Made by a program: the position numbers and the translations under genes. From Epiperipatus broadwayi (Eukaryota > Onychophora > Udeonychophora > Euonychophora > Peripatidae), in contig JAQFVV010006342.1 in NCBI GenBank assembly GCA_028023455.1, positions 1,325,001 to 1,389,000 of the forward strand: DNA of 64,000 nucleotides, written 5' to 3'. Shown one piece after another: positions 1-12,090 of this stretch. Positions within the stretch are counted from its first letter, which is position 1. Each line of letters opens with the position of its first letter. The notes under the pieces are model-generated. The model made no database searches. It had not been told where the DNA came from and saw only the letters and a program-made list of their open reading frames with translations.

Positions 1-160
1 GGACAGTTGAAAATTCCTGCCATTGCAGCTGCTTAGTCAAAGTCCGATCAAGAGAATCGGCAATCGTTTTCCAGGGCGTAAGTCGGAAATGGACAGTTGA
101 AATTCCTGCCATTTGCAGCCACCTTTTCTTAGTCAAAGTCCGATCAAGAGAATCGGCAGC
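1..160. repeat. Two tandem copies of a ~90-bp unit
   Basis: The segment starting ggacagttga recurs at position 91, and the block ending in agtcaaagtccgatcaagag follows in both copies. The second copy has small indels. It is GC-richer than its surroundings and lies just upstream of the polypurine tract and LTR, so it is probably the 3' untranslated part of an LTR retrotransposon interior. No coding function is visible. Confidence 0.75.
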
Positions 161-395
161 CGAAGCTTCGTTTATAAAAGATCCCTGTGCCACAAATTTA
201 GTTTGTCCTCATGGTCATTATCCAGGACGAACATTGTAAGCAATGTTACCAGCATAGAAAGAAGAAAAGCATAATTGGAGATTGCCCTTAGCATGGAAAA
301 GGAAAAGATACCAAAAAGCAAACTTAGAAGGAATAATAAATTAAGATTTAATGTTGTCAGAGATAAAATGGTCAAAAATGACGCATTTTACTCTC

Positions 396-409
396 AAAAG
401 GAAGGGCGG
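396..409 (+). other. Polypurine tract of an LTR retrotransposon
   Basis: A 14-base purine-rich run (aaaaggaagggcgg, with one C) sits immediately before a TGTAATG sequence. In LTR elements this is the primer for plus-strand DNA synthesis and always abuts the 3' LTR. This placement defines the LTR start at 410. Sequence 1-395 would then be the 3' end of the internal region; no pol or integrase motif can be read in it. Confidence 0.5.
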
Positions 410-1944
410 TGTAATGTACCTATATTGATATAGGCACATATAATTTTATCTAAAATTATATTATTAAAATAATCGTTCATAAAAGAAAAACATAAAATTA
501 AACGTTGAAGAGTTTATTGCAGTTTGTTTTAGAAAAGGATAAGAATCAAATAGTTTTCTAGCGTTAGTTTTGAAATAAAAAAGCTACAATTAATTAATCA
601 GAAGGGGAGAGGGGTGTTTCGTTAGAGAAATTAAACTAAGGGTTATAAAAGGAAGTAAAGAGTTTTTATTAGTATTCGTAAAAATATAATTTAAAAAGTT
701 AAAACATACAAATCTCTTTTCATTCAAGTTTAATTAAAGAAAAAATAATGTTAAAACTAAATAGTAAATTGTATTAAAAATATATGTGCGTATATATGTG
801 CGATTTGTAAATAAATAAAATGTATGCGAAATAAAAGAAGATTATCATTAAAAACACGGCAATGGCTATTAATAAAATAAAACAACACGTTTTATTGCAT
901 GGCTATTACTAATTAAGCAATCTTCCAAAACACGTTTATCAAATGATTATCACTGGAATTTGACAACAGATCTTTGCCGGAGATATTAGAAAGACAACAA
1001 GGTGCAGGTATAAATAGACTTTTTTTTATCGGACAGTGATCAGTTCACAAAGTAATTGAGTAGTGCAGTTCAGAAATTAATTGAGCAGTTAACAAACGAA
1101 ATGCAGTGTTGAGAAGATCTTGGGAACGCACGTTTATCTCCAGCCCAGATGTCCTAGAAAACAGCAGATCTGCCCGTGAAATAATGTCAGCTTAACATCT
1201 TAGAAAATCTCCGTCAGTATCTATTTGTCTCCAATAGTAATAATCGTGAAAATCAGGAAACTCAGCAAGGAAACGTCCCAGCCGGCTGGTAAGCATTCAT
1301 AATGGAAACATCCTCACTGAAAGCAGCCACCAAAGAAAACAAAATTCTACGTCTACATTCAAAAGCCTAGGTAAAACATTTGCTTATTTCGTTTATACTG
1401 TAATAGCCATTGCATTGCATTAATTCGTATGAATCTTTCAAGAGTCTAATTATATGAACTTTATATCATACATAAATGAACTATTGATATGTGTGATTAA
1501 ATTTCAAATGCTATGTAATACTTTATTATTATTATGTGTGTACATGAGTTAATATGTGCGTGATCATTATATCAATATTTATTAGTTAAATTAGAGTGTT
1601 CTGTTATTAAATCTATAGGAATATTTAAACTATTTAGAAATGTTAATTTAAAATATGCGTGTGTTTTATTAGAATTATAAAATGTTTAAATTTAGTAAAT
1701 AAATGTTAGTTAATAAATTATCTTTAAAATTAAACTTTATTTGTCGGTCAATTCTTTTTATCAATTCCTTTTATCAAATTCTTTTTATCAATTCTTTTAC
1801 TTTTATCAAGTCTTTTAACCACTAATTAAGTATAATCTATTAGTGATTACAAACAACTGAGCTAGTCGTGGATTTAGGCGTTGAGTTAGTGGCCACTGTT
1901 CAAAGTGCGTTGTCTATTCTTTTAGTATTCTTTTAGAATAAGCA
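410..1944 (+). mobile_element. Putative long terminal repeat (~1.5 kb)
   Basis: The stretch begins TGTAATG after a polypurine tract and ends in AGCA two bases before TGGCGCCC, which looks like a tRNA-Lys-type primer site. It has a TATA box at 1009, an initiator-like TCAGTT about 30 bases downstream, and AATAAA-type signals near 1700. All of this is the layout expected for U3-R-U5. The length is large for an LTR, but some animal Gypsy lineages with tRNA-Lys primers have LTRs this long. A second copy is not present in the window, so the boundaries rest on motifs only. The alternative is an ordinary host promoter. Confidence 0.45.
1009..1017 (+). promoter_or_regulatory. TATA box of the LTR
   Basis: A perfect TATAAATAG lies about 30 bases before a TCAGTTC initiator-like sequence at 1040. 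The following 250 bases contain repeated CAGTT motifs. Spacing and motifs fit an RNA polymerase II core promoter driving an LTR transcript. Confidence 0.5.
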
Positions 1945-1946
1945 GC

Positions 1947-1960
1947 TGGCGCCCGTGTTT
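1947..1960 (+). other. Primer-binding-site-like sequence
   Basis: TGGCGCCC is the complement of the 3' end of tRNA-Lys (GGGCGCCA) for eight bases; the match stops after that. It follows the putative LTR end by two bases, where a primer site is expected. A similar TGGCGCC is found on the minus strand at 43452-43458. Confidence 0.35.
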
Positions 1961-2044
1961 ATACACAAACAAAAAAAAGTGCTTTGAACTTGGTGTTGAA
2001 CTCAACAGCCGAGAAGAAGCTATGTCCTGGAAATGTAACGCTAG

Positions 2045-2125
2045 TTATATACTTTATAGCTATCGTTTGGGCATACATACTCTCCGAGTATGTTCTTCTC
2101 TGCCTAAGAGACCGGTGTTTCGAAT
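2045..2125 (+). repeat. tRNA-like segment (possible SINE head)
   Basis: The segment carries a B-box-like gtttcgaatcc and two short hairpins (arms acatactc/gagtatgt, and tctc/gaga with a seven-base loop). This resembles a class II tRNA (Leu/Ser type) with a variable arm. No clean acceptor stem is visible, so it is not a functional tRNA gene. It may instead belong to the leader of the LTR element just upstream. Confidence 0.2.
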
Positions 2126-2169
2126 CCACATATTCGAACATGGTTCAATATATATATATTGTAACTGAT

Positions 2170-4235
2170 TAAATTTTCAGTTAATGCTGGTTATGGTTAG
2201 AATGATCAATCTGATCTGATCAAAAACCTAAAATCTAATTTAATCTAATCTAGTTTAGCTCAATCGGATCGCCATTATGCAATAAACCATCATAAAGCAC
2301 TAATAATCTCTATTAAAGTCTAATTTGTTTAAGCTATACATAAAACGAAAGGATAATGAGATTATCTGCTCCAGACATCAACAAATTTATCACAATTACA
2401 AAGTAAACTGCAATGGGCAATGAAATGTATATCATTGCCCTAAACAATAATATGATTAAGCTAACTATTTGATTAACAATTTAATGAAAATCAAATTAAT
2501 AACTAGAACAGATTTCAATATACTTTATTAATCTATTGTTATTGTAATAATTTCAATCTACTTTAATGATACTGCGTATATTCTAGACGGATGAACTTTT
2601 AAATAACTATAATTGCATTTCACAAAACATTTTTTTTTTAAAATATAGATGCTATTTTAAAATTTGAAGCAAAATAATATTTGACTCAAACATATATCTA
2701 ATCTAATAAACGTTAAATAGAAAGTATAGACATTCATTCGTATCTTTCAATAAAGCGATACATAATTATTGCTTCATTCATATGTTAAAACAGAACACAC
2801 CACGAGAATCTATTATCAACAATCTATTAGCTAATTTCTAACTCTATGATGTCCAATCACATTATATAAAAAATATATTAAGTTTCCATTGGACGTTTAT
2901 TAACCTATAATTAATAATATTATCTATTTAAACCCTCAAATAAATGAATATGAAATTGGTTGGTAATAATTAAAACATATGATTATAATTGAAATTTATT
3001 CCAATTTAAGGATAACATTCAATTAACCTATTCAATGCAATTTGTACTCTTCATTTTAGAGAAATTTTAAAAAATATTTAAGATAAGTTATTCTAAACCA
3101 ATGATAAAATACGATCTATTTAGATTTTCATGACGTGATCAGACAAACAAAGAAAGGATCGACTCTGAGCTAATGCTATTACTTGTAATATTAACTAAAA
3201 TAAAATATAATATATAATATTTGAATGCAGAGATAAATATAAAATTTATATGGGAATAAAATAAATTATGCCAATATGCAAAACATACCATATCTTATAT
3301 TCTAGTTCACTTACCAAGCTGAGTTTGAATCTTGCACTGAATTTACATAGCAAAATTACCTTATGTAATCCAAATAAAATAATTAACGGAGTCTTGGTAT
3401 TTAAATCAACTCAATTTATTGGATTATATAAAAAAAAATCGGTAAGATTAACAACAAAAATATCTGTATTTTTGATTGATTGAAAAAATAATGATAAAAT
3501 TTCTGTGGGTAACTCTAAAATATGTTGCGAAAACAATAATAACACACACAAAAAAATGAATGAATGGAGAGATTTTTGGACACCTTACTTAAAATTTTTA
3601 TATAACAGATATCAAATATATGCGATTGAATGAGATTGAAGCCTATTTATTCATTAAAATAATAATCGGTAAATGAATATGAAATAATACGATATATTTA
3701 AACCTCTTGTCTGTTCGATGTTTTAAACTAAATTTTATACATGCAAAAATCAAATTGGATATTTAAAAAAAAACACAAAAACATCGGGTTGTGTTAATAT
3801 ATACTCAGACAAGAGTCCAAATAATTAGTAAAGAAATCTCTCCAATCATTTCATTGCTTAAATTCTATTACATCTAAAGATGATTTAAATAAAATACAAA
3901 TCATCCCTTTTTAAATATATATAAAAAAATGGTAAAGGGTTACTTTAGCGACCACAAGATAAAAATCATATTCGTTCTCTAGTTTTCAAAATTAGAAGTA
4001 AATTATTATACGAAAATCTTACGTATATGCTACTATATTACAATTACATTAAAATTTATTAAAATGTAAAAGATAAAAAAAAAAAAAATTACCATTTTAA
4101 AGAAATTGAAATAATTACACTCGATTAATTAAAATAATTAGTTTAAATTATTTGAAATTTAAGAATTTAAACTATCTACATTTATAACTTAACAATTTAA
4201 ACTATCTAGATTTATAGCACTTATTATAAAAAAAA
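2170..4235. other. AT-rich stretch with no recognised feature
   Basis: Nothing beyond poly(A)/poly(T) runs and short chance reading frames is visible. The 71-codon frame at 3268-3483 has no motif and ordinary AT-rich composition, so I do not call it a gene. Confidence 0.5.
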
Positions 4236-4242
4236 AAACACC

Positions 4243-4443
4243 GGCGTAAGCAAGAAAATAGTCATTGACTGGGCTAATTTTTGTCGTGAAGAGTGTGTCA
4301 AATATTTAGACACAAATCCGATGGTTATCGGCGGAATGGATGACAATGGGGAGCCATTAGTCGTCGAAATCGACGAAACTTATTATTTCCACAGAAAATA
4401 CCACAGGGTTATTAAAAGAATTTCTATCTCCATGATTGTATAA
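4243..4443 (+). pseudogene. Merlin (IS1016/ISXO2-like) transposase fragment
   Basis: An uninterrupted frame reads KKIVIDWANFCREEC near its start and VVEIDETYYFHRKYHR near its end, then runs on about ten unrelated residues to a stop. The pattern D-W-x-NF-CRE-x-C, NP-x-x-IGG and VEIDE followed by KYHR is the signature of the DDE domain of Merlin-superfamily transposases, related to bacterial IS1016/IS1595. The Asp in EIDE is the first catalytic acidic residue. Only about 55 residues survive, roughly a fifth of a normal transposase. The N-terminal part and the remaining catalytic residues are missing, and no terminal repeats were found. GC is clearly higher than in the flanks, suggesting a comparatively young insertion. 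A host-domesticated exon is possible but less likely. Confidence 0.7.
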
Positions 4444-4556
4444 TTAATCATTAGTCTGATAAATATTAAATAGCATATTTTATCTGAATTTTTATCCATA
4501 AGCTTATAGATATTATGAGGTTCAAGAATAGGTGGATTTATTTTATTTTTGTCTTT

Positions 4557-4652
4557 TTTTGTCATATGTCAAGTGTGTTGACCAGGAAGTGAATGGGCGG
4601 GCCAGCTGCTTGGAAGGCAGCTATGCTAACCACTAGGCCAGCAACGCTTGAC
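4557..4652 (-). mobile_element. tRNA-derived SINE, family 1 (copy a)
   Basis: On the minus strand this copy begins GTCAAGCGTTGCTGGCC. It carries an A box (TGGCCTAGTGG) and an anticodon-arm-like GCTGC-CTTCCAA-GCAGC resembling tRNA-Gly(TCC), followed by a degenerate B box. The 3' end is CATATGAC plus a short A-run. It is flanked by a perfect 14-bp direct repeat (TTATTTTTGTCTTT at 4543-4556 and 4653-4666), the target-site duplication of LINE-driven insertion. The D and anticodon regions are tRNA-Gly-like, but the T-arm is degraded, so it is not a working tRNA. Confidence 0.8.
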
Positions 4653-4669
4653 TTATTTTTGTCTTTGTA

Positions 4670-7600
4670 ATCAATATATATTGTAATGACGAATTTTCAC
4701 TCAAGTTGAGCAAAGATAAATATTTAAATTAAAAATTGTTAATATGCATTTGAATAAAAATGGCTAAAGTCAAATATGTACAATAATATTAACTAAACAT
4801 CTGCAATGACAGTGGTGATTTATGATCTAGAATCGATGGTTAAACTAAGTACAAGTCCTCCCAAAAGAACTTTTAATTTATTTTTCTAGTTTCAGTTAAT
4901 AATAAAAAATGAAACTTTAAAGGCACCAAATCTTCTAAATAGAAAGTTTAGTAGTAGTAAACTTATTAACACCTGATCATCATTATTTATAAATTATTAC
5001 CATTATCCCTGCATGTTTCGCAGTGGATTTAATAATTTATCAGGGTAGTGGATATTAATAGCATAAGGAATGCTAATAGCATACTGTTTGGATTGAGTTC
5101 AATAAGCTAGCACAAATTAAATGGATTAATACAAAAAATAAAACAATTTATTAAGAATAAATTTATAAAATTGTTGTTTATATACTTGTAACTATCACTA
5201 AGTATGATACACAAAATAGTAAAGATAATAATAATTATGAGAGATATTTTAAACTTAAGGCCTTAGAATAATCATATTGATAAATCTTAACTAAAGCAAA
5301 GTTTTAAAAGTTCCAAACCATATTTTTCTGCAGATGTCATTCTTTTAGTATATTTCTGAATGTCTTAATTAATTCATCCATGATGTTAGTCATTCTTTTT
5401 GGACACTGGTGATGTTAGATATAGTAGTAATATGTCTTGGGTAGGTTTTATGGCATTGTCCACTTCTTTTCTCATAACAATGGCTGGTTTTAGCAAACTT
5501 CAATGTTAATCTCTGGATCAAATTGCATTTCTGGTGTTTTAACAGGTGTGGTTTTTAGTTGTCTAGCTACTTATAATTAAAGTTATTCAGTAAAATTTTT
5601 TATCAAGAAGTCTCTCTTCTCTGCATGGGATCAGCATAATGCTGCTTCTTGAGTTAAGACTTAGAATAGACTGAAATAGACTGCACAGTTGCTTGTTTCT
5701 GACTTATTTATATCCACTTGCTGTTGTCCACACTTATGACTGTACTCAACAGATATTTTCCAAACAAAAGATTTTTATCAAAAACCAATTACAAGATTTA
5801 TCATCTGTTTATCTGCAACAACATGTTTTTGATAAATATTTTCTTCATTCCTTCTACTGTAAACAAATAATTCTGCATGTATTTGTAAATTATATCATTA
5901 TTTTATAGCCAGATAAACAAAAAAAAATGTTTTTTTTCTTTATTGACATTAGTGACAAGAATAAAAAAAATCATTACCAATTTTTAAAAATGAATTGATA
6001 ACTTTCTTAATTTTATTTAAGCCCAAATTTTCAATAGCGTATTTAGATTTGCCTTTTAATTTAGTATAAAAATGAGCAAGATATTTATTTAAAAATCCAT
6101 TCAGAATACAAATCAGAAAGGAGCAGAAAATATTTTATATTTTTATAAATTACACAATTCAATATTCTTGCACACATCAAACTATTTTTCTTTTTTCTTT
6201 TACATAGTGCAACTTTTCATTTGATTAATTTTCATTTATTAGAAAGTATCTTCCATTATAAAATATTTAATACTATGAATAAAATGTATAAATTAATTTT
6301 TCTTTCAATTTTTTAAAGCAGTGTATTTAGGTGAAGCATATGTTATATCTAATACATGCACACACACACACAACAATTTATACATTTATTATTCGATTTG
6401 TAAGAGTTTTATATTAATTTTTTTTTTCATGCAGCTTTGTAATGTAACTTATTTGTAACTTATATATATATATATAGTAATGGTAAGGAACAAGAAGGGG
6501 TAAACAAGGGTTACATGATGCCACAATTGAATCACCATTTGTAATGGACAGTATGAGAGGGATTCAGGAGCAGGAGAATATTGAGAGATGGAAAATCATC
6601 ATCATCCCCATAGACTAATATATATATATATGAAAAGAATGAGCATGAGAGATCATCAAAGAATAAGACTAACTACAAGTTCATCCAGCAGTAAACAAAA
6701 ACAATCATTAATCATTAGCATTATACAATCAGCAAAGAGCAAAAACCAGTCAAGAATCATAAAAACAACATCATAAAATCAATAGCCAGTCTTGTGATCA
6801 GATTTGAAATTTATTCACTAGGAATCAAAAAGGTATACTATATACAGATTACTTATTTAGATACTATCAAACTTGGGGCATATTATATAAACAAATTTGG
6901 ATGCACAAATTCAAGTGCTAATTTATCAAAATATAACAATAAAAAATAAGGCTGGGATATAGAAATATGCTGTTCATCATAAATGCTCTGGCCATATAGT
7001 ATTATTAATGCATTGGCCAAACCATAAACTTAATTTGTAATAATAAAATATATAAAATGTAGTATATGGACTTTAAAGGATATATTTTTGTGCCATCCAG
7101 GATTATCATCTGGATATCTGAAATAGTAACATAAACTCCTAATCTCTATAAGTAACCATTCAGATCTAATCTAGTTCAGGAAGCAAGAACTCTATAAACT
7201 ATTACTGTGAGCAAGAGATAAATAAATATAACAGTTTATTCTAAACAATTTTAAATAATTTATACATTTAATCTGCTATAATTAAATAACTTTACTGGGA
7301 TAATTTAAAAATCTTTAAACTCCAAGCTATTTTGAAATCAAGTCACACACACAGCCAATTCATGTGACAGATAGCTGGAGGAATAAAGACACTGACACTA
7401 AAAATCTTTTTAAACAATTATTTAATAACTGATTATCACTAAATAAAAAATGACATGATAATATGAAATTCAAAACATTCATTTTATCAAAAAATATAGT
7501 TTCATAAAAAATTTTAAGTAGCCAGTTGAATTTTATTAATTGAATTAATTAACTTTTGCTTTCATTAATTGATTCATTTAAATAGCAATGGTTGGAAAAA

Positions 7601-8840
7601 CAACATTTTTAAAATCAGAGTTAACAATCTTTAAATTACCTTAACTAATCCTTTGTTGAATTTTGAAGGGAAAATTAAATGAATGAAAAAAAAAAACATG
7701 TTTAAAAAATATTAAATGTAGTAAACTTAAATTTTTTTAAAAACTTTTTTTATAATTTTGAAGAGCAAAATTAAATGAATTAAAAAAACTTGTTTCACCA
7801 CTTGAAAATATCTAAAATTATCAATTTTCACTTTCACAAAATTATCTTTTTTATGTAATAAAAAAATATTTTTAACTATAACTGAAAAAAACAATGTGCA
7901 CATAAAAATACCTTTAACCATGGTTTTAAATTTCTTTGCAGTCCTTCTTTGCAGCTATAATTGTCCAGTTTCTGTGTAGGTTTTCTTCTTGATGACTTCT
8001 ATACCATGTATATGATTAATTTGTCCCTTTCTTGGGGTGCAGTATTTTTAGGTTAATAAAACAGCAAAATTTTATCCAGTTTTTTTCCAATAAAATTTCC
8101 AGGTGAGACTAACCCATAGAGACTCATACTCTTGGTTGAAAATAAGATTGAAGATTACTTTAGGGGAATTTTCTTTTCCTTTACATTTTATTCTAGTGAA
8201 GGTAGGTTGCATGAAGCAAGATGATGTTAGTCATTAGCTCAATTTAGCATATGGTTTTCATTGTAAAAACCCATTTTTATAACTAAACTCATATTGCACT
8301 AAGAGTTTTATAAAACTTTAACAGTTTAAGTAATACTTCTACTTCTTTCTTCTTTAGCAGCTTTATTAGAAACTTTTTTTCTCCTACTGTCTTCTTCAGC
8401 CACTGGATTAAGACTGAATACCTCTCACAAGATACTTAGGTCAACTGACTAACCCATACCCTTTTTTATAATTTTAACCCTGCTTCAAACCAATCACAAT
8501 CTATCTTCAACAGGGCATAATTAGTAATAACCAATTAGGACAATTTTTACAAATGCAATGGTTCAGCTATTTCTCTCTTTCAACATTGATATTAAAAACA
8601 AAGTCAAAAATTTAAATTACAATAAAAAAATTTTGACATTCCTTTTTTCATTACTTTTTTTTTTGGCAAAAGAAAGATCAGATTAATTAGACTGATTTGA
8701 TTAGCACTACTTTTTTTGGAGAGAGATAAAGAGGGGGGAAATACTATTAAACAAAGTTTTATCTCTTTTATTTTCTTTCAAAAGTTAAAATCAAAAGTTT
8801 CAATACACTTTTCAAAATCAAGAGAGAACAAAAGAAATTA
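4670..8840. other. AT-rich intergenic or intronic stretch
   Basis: No gene, RNA or complete element was recognised. There is a small (CA)n at 6358-6372 and a (TA)n near 6463. The segment 6480-6620 shares a loose motif (about 100 bases around gagagggatt) with 10580-10680, so both may be fragments of one old repeat. 7900-8130 is T-rich; its minus strand gives broken reading frames with no known motif. Confidence 0.45.
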
Positions 8841-8844
8841 TTTA

Positions 8845-8912
8845 ATTTTTTTTTTCAGTATGTCATAGCATCTGCTGGGAGGTGAACCCCACAACAACCA
8901 TCTGCAACCATT
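8845..8912 (-). mobile_element. tRNA-derived SINE, family 1 (5'-truncated copy b)
   Basis: The minus strand reads GTGGGGTTCACCTCCCAGC, then the family tail ATGCTATGACATACTGAAAAA. It matches the B box and tail of the other copies but lacks the A-box half. It is 5'-truncated, as is common for LINE-mobilised inserts. No duplication could be assigned. Confidence 0.6.
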
Positions 8913-9664
8913 TCTCTCTCTTTTTTACAACTATTTATAATTTGTATTGCATATTATTATAGAAAAAATGTTTGAGAATTATTTAAAGAAATTGTTTAAA
9001 ATTTCCATATTATCAGTTGAGAAGAAAAAAAAACATTTAACTAAATAAAAACCATTATTATAATTAAAAAAACATAAAAAATTAAATATTATTTCCCTGT
9101 TAATTAAATCTAAATTGAAACTTAGGGAGTTTGTATTGTACCCACAAGGTTATAATATATATTACAGAATAATAGCCCAGGCTTATCTAATTCATGAACC
9201 TTCAATATGTTGTCAAGAAAACTTATAGTGATTGCCTTAAAAACAAATTGAAAATTCATGGTTTAGATGATATTGAACTGTTATCATGTGATTTATATTT
9301 AAAATCTTCTCATTTTCTTGTTGTGTACTGAGCTTGTTGACTGAAAAGAAAAGAAAAAAGCATGGTTTATTGTCAACCATAATGATGTAATAAATAAAGA
9401 AGAAAACAGCATCATCCAGTTATCATATAAATAAAATATTTAAATGACTTAATTTACATAGCAGGCATAATTAGATCAAATTATAAATATAGCAGCAACA
9501 CCAGCTAACCATGAGAGCTATGATCACTAAAAGTGCACTCAACTTTATCATATAAAGATAAAAAGAATCCACTTCATTATGCATAAATACATATGTAGAC
9601 TAAAGAATTATATGTAAACATGAAATTAACATGGATTAATGTATATGTAAATAAAGGTAGCAAA

Positions 9665-10113
9665 CCACTCTAAAATGTGTTTTGCCAGTTCTTACTTATG
9701 GATCTGAGACTTGGACACTTAATAGAAGAGCAATATAGAGACTTCAGACCACTCAAAGAAGTATGGAGAGATGCATGTTGGGAGTAACAAGAAGGAATCG
9801 AAAATGCAATGTATGGGTAAGAGAACAAACAGATGTTACTGATCTCATTGAAAAAATTAAAAGACTGAAGTGGAGTTGGGCTGGACATATTGTTAGAAGA
9901 GATGATAACAGATGGACAATTGAAATTTTAAACTGGATTCCAAGAGATTGTGAAAGACCTAGAAAGAGACCATCATGTGAGATGGATGGATGAAATAAGA
10001 AAGTGTGCAGGGATGATGTGGAAAACACAAGCTAATGATAGGAAAAGATGGATTGAACTTGGAGAGACCTTTATCCTGCAGTGGATTGATAATGGTTGAT
10101 GATGATGATGATA
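9665..10113 (+). mobile_element. RTE-type LINE, 5'-truncated 3' end
   Basis: Reading frames (a 76-codon run at 9763-9993 plus a shifted upstream part) give LTYGSETWTLNRRAIQR, RCMLGVTRRNR, LKWSWAGHIVRRDDNRW and a basic RPRKRPS segment. This order is diagnostic of the region after the RT domain in RTE-clade endonuclease/reverse-transcriptase proteins. The insert ends in a (TGA)n-like tail (gttgatgatgatgatgat), as is typical for RTE elements, which end in short simple repeats rather than poly(A). The catalytic RT and endonuclease parts are absent. At least one frameshift and a premature stop make it dead. Confidence 0.85.
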
Positions 10114-10978
10114 TTTACTAAGAATAAAAAATAGAATTTTATATTAGTCCGGCTTAATGTATATGGTTTATTCTAGTCATGATTCTTGCTAATCATACAG
10201 AGTATTATTTATTTATAATCTGAGGGAGAGTAGTTTTCTCCCTTTAATTATATATAGCTTTATTATCTAAGTAATACAGTAGTTGCAATGCAGTTTAAAA
10301 ATTATAATTGACAATTTGTTAGCCTGCTTTCAAAACAGGTTTTTTCTTTTTCAGTCAAATTTATTTAAATTTCTTTGAATTAATAATTTTATTCTTTGTA
10401 GTCAAGTTGCAGTCTTTAGGGTCTATATAAACATATATTTCCATTTTTATTATGTAAAGAAGGTTGCCTTGACAACAGATTGAGATTATTGATTTTTATT
10501 GATATTGTTTAAATGGTAATTGATTTTCTCTCTGTATATATTTTGTAATGATATGGATATTATGTGGTGACCATTTAAGCCACATTTTGGTTGTGCCATT
10601 TGTATTGGTATGTAAGAGGGATTATAATAGGGTAAATGAGATGAAAAAAATCATTATCCCTATTCAAAACATCTCAAAATCTCACAATCAATGAGCGTAA
10701 GCAAAAATTAGCATTGGACAACATTGGAAGTAATATAATGATGCCATCATATTTTATGTAGAATTATTTTTAGCTTTTATGTATGTGTATACAGTAGAAA
10801 CATTGATAATTGATTTTTATATTATACCCTAAGTTTGGCATTGGCTAGATGATGATTAACTTACGATTTGTAATGTGTCTCTTTCAAATCCAGTCACAAA
10901 GGATGACTGATGACTATTAATGATTAGTTACTGGTGATATCATATATTATTTATATATTATAACTTATAATTACTTAC

Positions 10979-11054
10979 CCTTATATGTACTTTTAATGCT
11001 GATTTTTGCTTGTGCTCTTTGGTTGATTTTAATGTCATATCACCCCTGATATAC
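10979..11054 (-). CDS. Candidate internal exon, unidentified
   Basis: The minus strand has an ACCAG acceptor and an AGG|GTAAGT donor, enclosing a 76-base frame reading YIRGDMTLKSTKEHKQKSAL. The donor is near-consensus, but the acceptor lacks a good pyrimidine tract. Twenty-five open codons happen by chance often in DNA this AT-rich. No family is recognised. Confidence 0.18.
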
Positions 11055-11620
11055 CTGGTTATTACCATATATATATATAGAAACAGACATGCTGTTTCAC
11101 ATATATGTTTAGATCCCCCCCCCCAATTAAAATGACATAGGTTAAACCTAAGTCAGACTAATAATATTTTAAAGAAAAGAAAGAAGTAATGAAATTTGAA
11201 TGCAATTAAAATGATAATTTGTTAATTCATAAGAATTTGGTCAAACAAAAGAGGAATCAAACACATTTATAGTGCAATTAAAAAGAAAAAAACGTGTACA
11301 TTTTTTATTATTATTAAAACTACTAAGTTAAAAGGCACTTAAAATAAAATCAGATTAAAGAAAACTTACAAGGCAGAATAGCTGTAGTATAATTATTAAA
11401 GGTGTCAAGTCACCCATGCTGCAGGCAAGAAAAATTAATTAAGATTCAAAAACACATGTAGGCAGATAATTGAAGATAGTCACTAATTAAAAGTCTGTTC
11501 CCACCAAAGAGAAAATGCCCAATGATCTAGGGGATTAAAAACATGGACAAGGATGAAAAGGCATTGCCACCAATGGGATCAAAAGGGCATGTAAGGTGAA
11601 TCCGTTTGTCAGAGAAAAAA

Positions 11621-11927
11621 TATAAATAGGCTGGAAAATTGTTAGAAATTGATTAATTGATTCAGAGACAAGATTTTTTATTTAGATACAAGATTTATAA
11701 ATTGACACAAGATTTAGCTACTAGACTACTAGAAAAGTGATTTAATGGAACCATCAAATAGCCTGATGAAAAATTGTCCTAATATGATCAGCTGGATCAC
11801 TTTTTCTCTATCTGCAAACCATGTGAATCTCCATGCCTTGCCTAGAAGTTTCAATGTGCCATTCAGCTTCAAGACAGATCCCCAGTTATTTAGAAAAGCA
11901 GTAATAAACAAGGACATGAATTTAGAG
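11621..11927 (+). other. TATA box, short ORF and splice donor (candidate first exon or LTR)
   Basis: TATAAATAGG at 11621 is followed 124 bases later by an ATG at 11745 opening 61 codons (MEPSNSLMKNCPNMISW at the start). The frame runs to GAG|GTAAGC at 11927, a good donor. The frame is somewhat GC-richer than the flanks. No domain is recognised. The layout could be a first exon or the U3/R part of a decayed LTR; the opposite strand is also open over much of the same span, which weakens the coding case. Confidence 0.25.
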
Positions 11928-12090
11928 GTAAGCAATTAGAAATGATTCAATTACAATAAAATAATTAAAATTATAGCTATCAATTTTTATAAAACAAAAG
12001 AGAAAAATTTATATTATTAATTTAGGGAAATTATTTAAACATGCCTAAAATTTTGCAATATGTGTGCTTTCTTAAAGGAATAATGTTTTA

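Noticed and set aside
6480-10690. Shared ~100-base motif at 6500 and 10600
   Set aside because: Similarity is loose and I could not fix ends; noted only as a possible old repeat.
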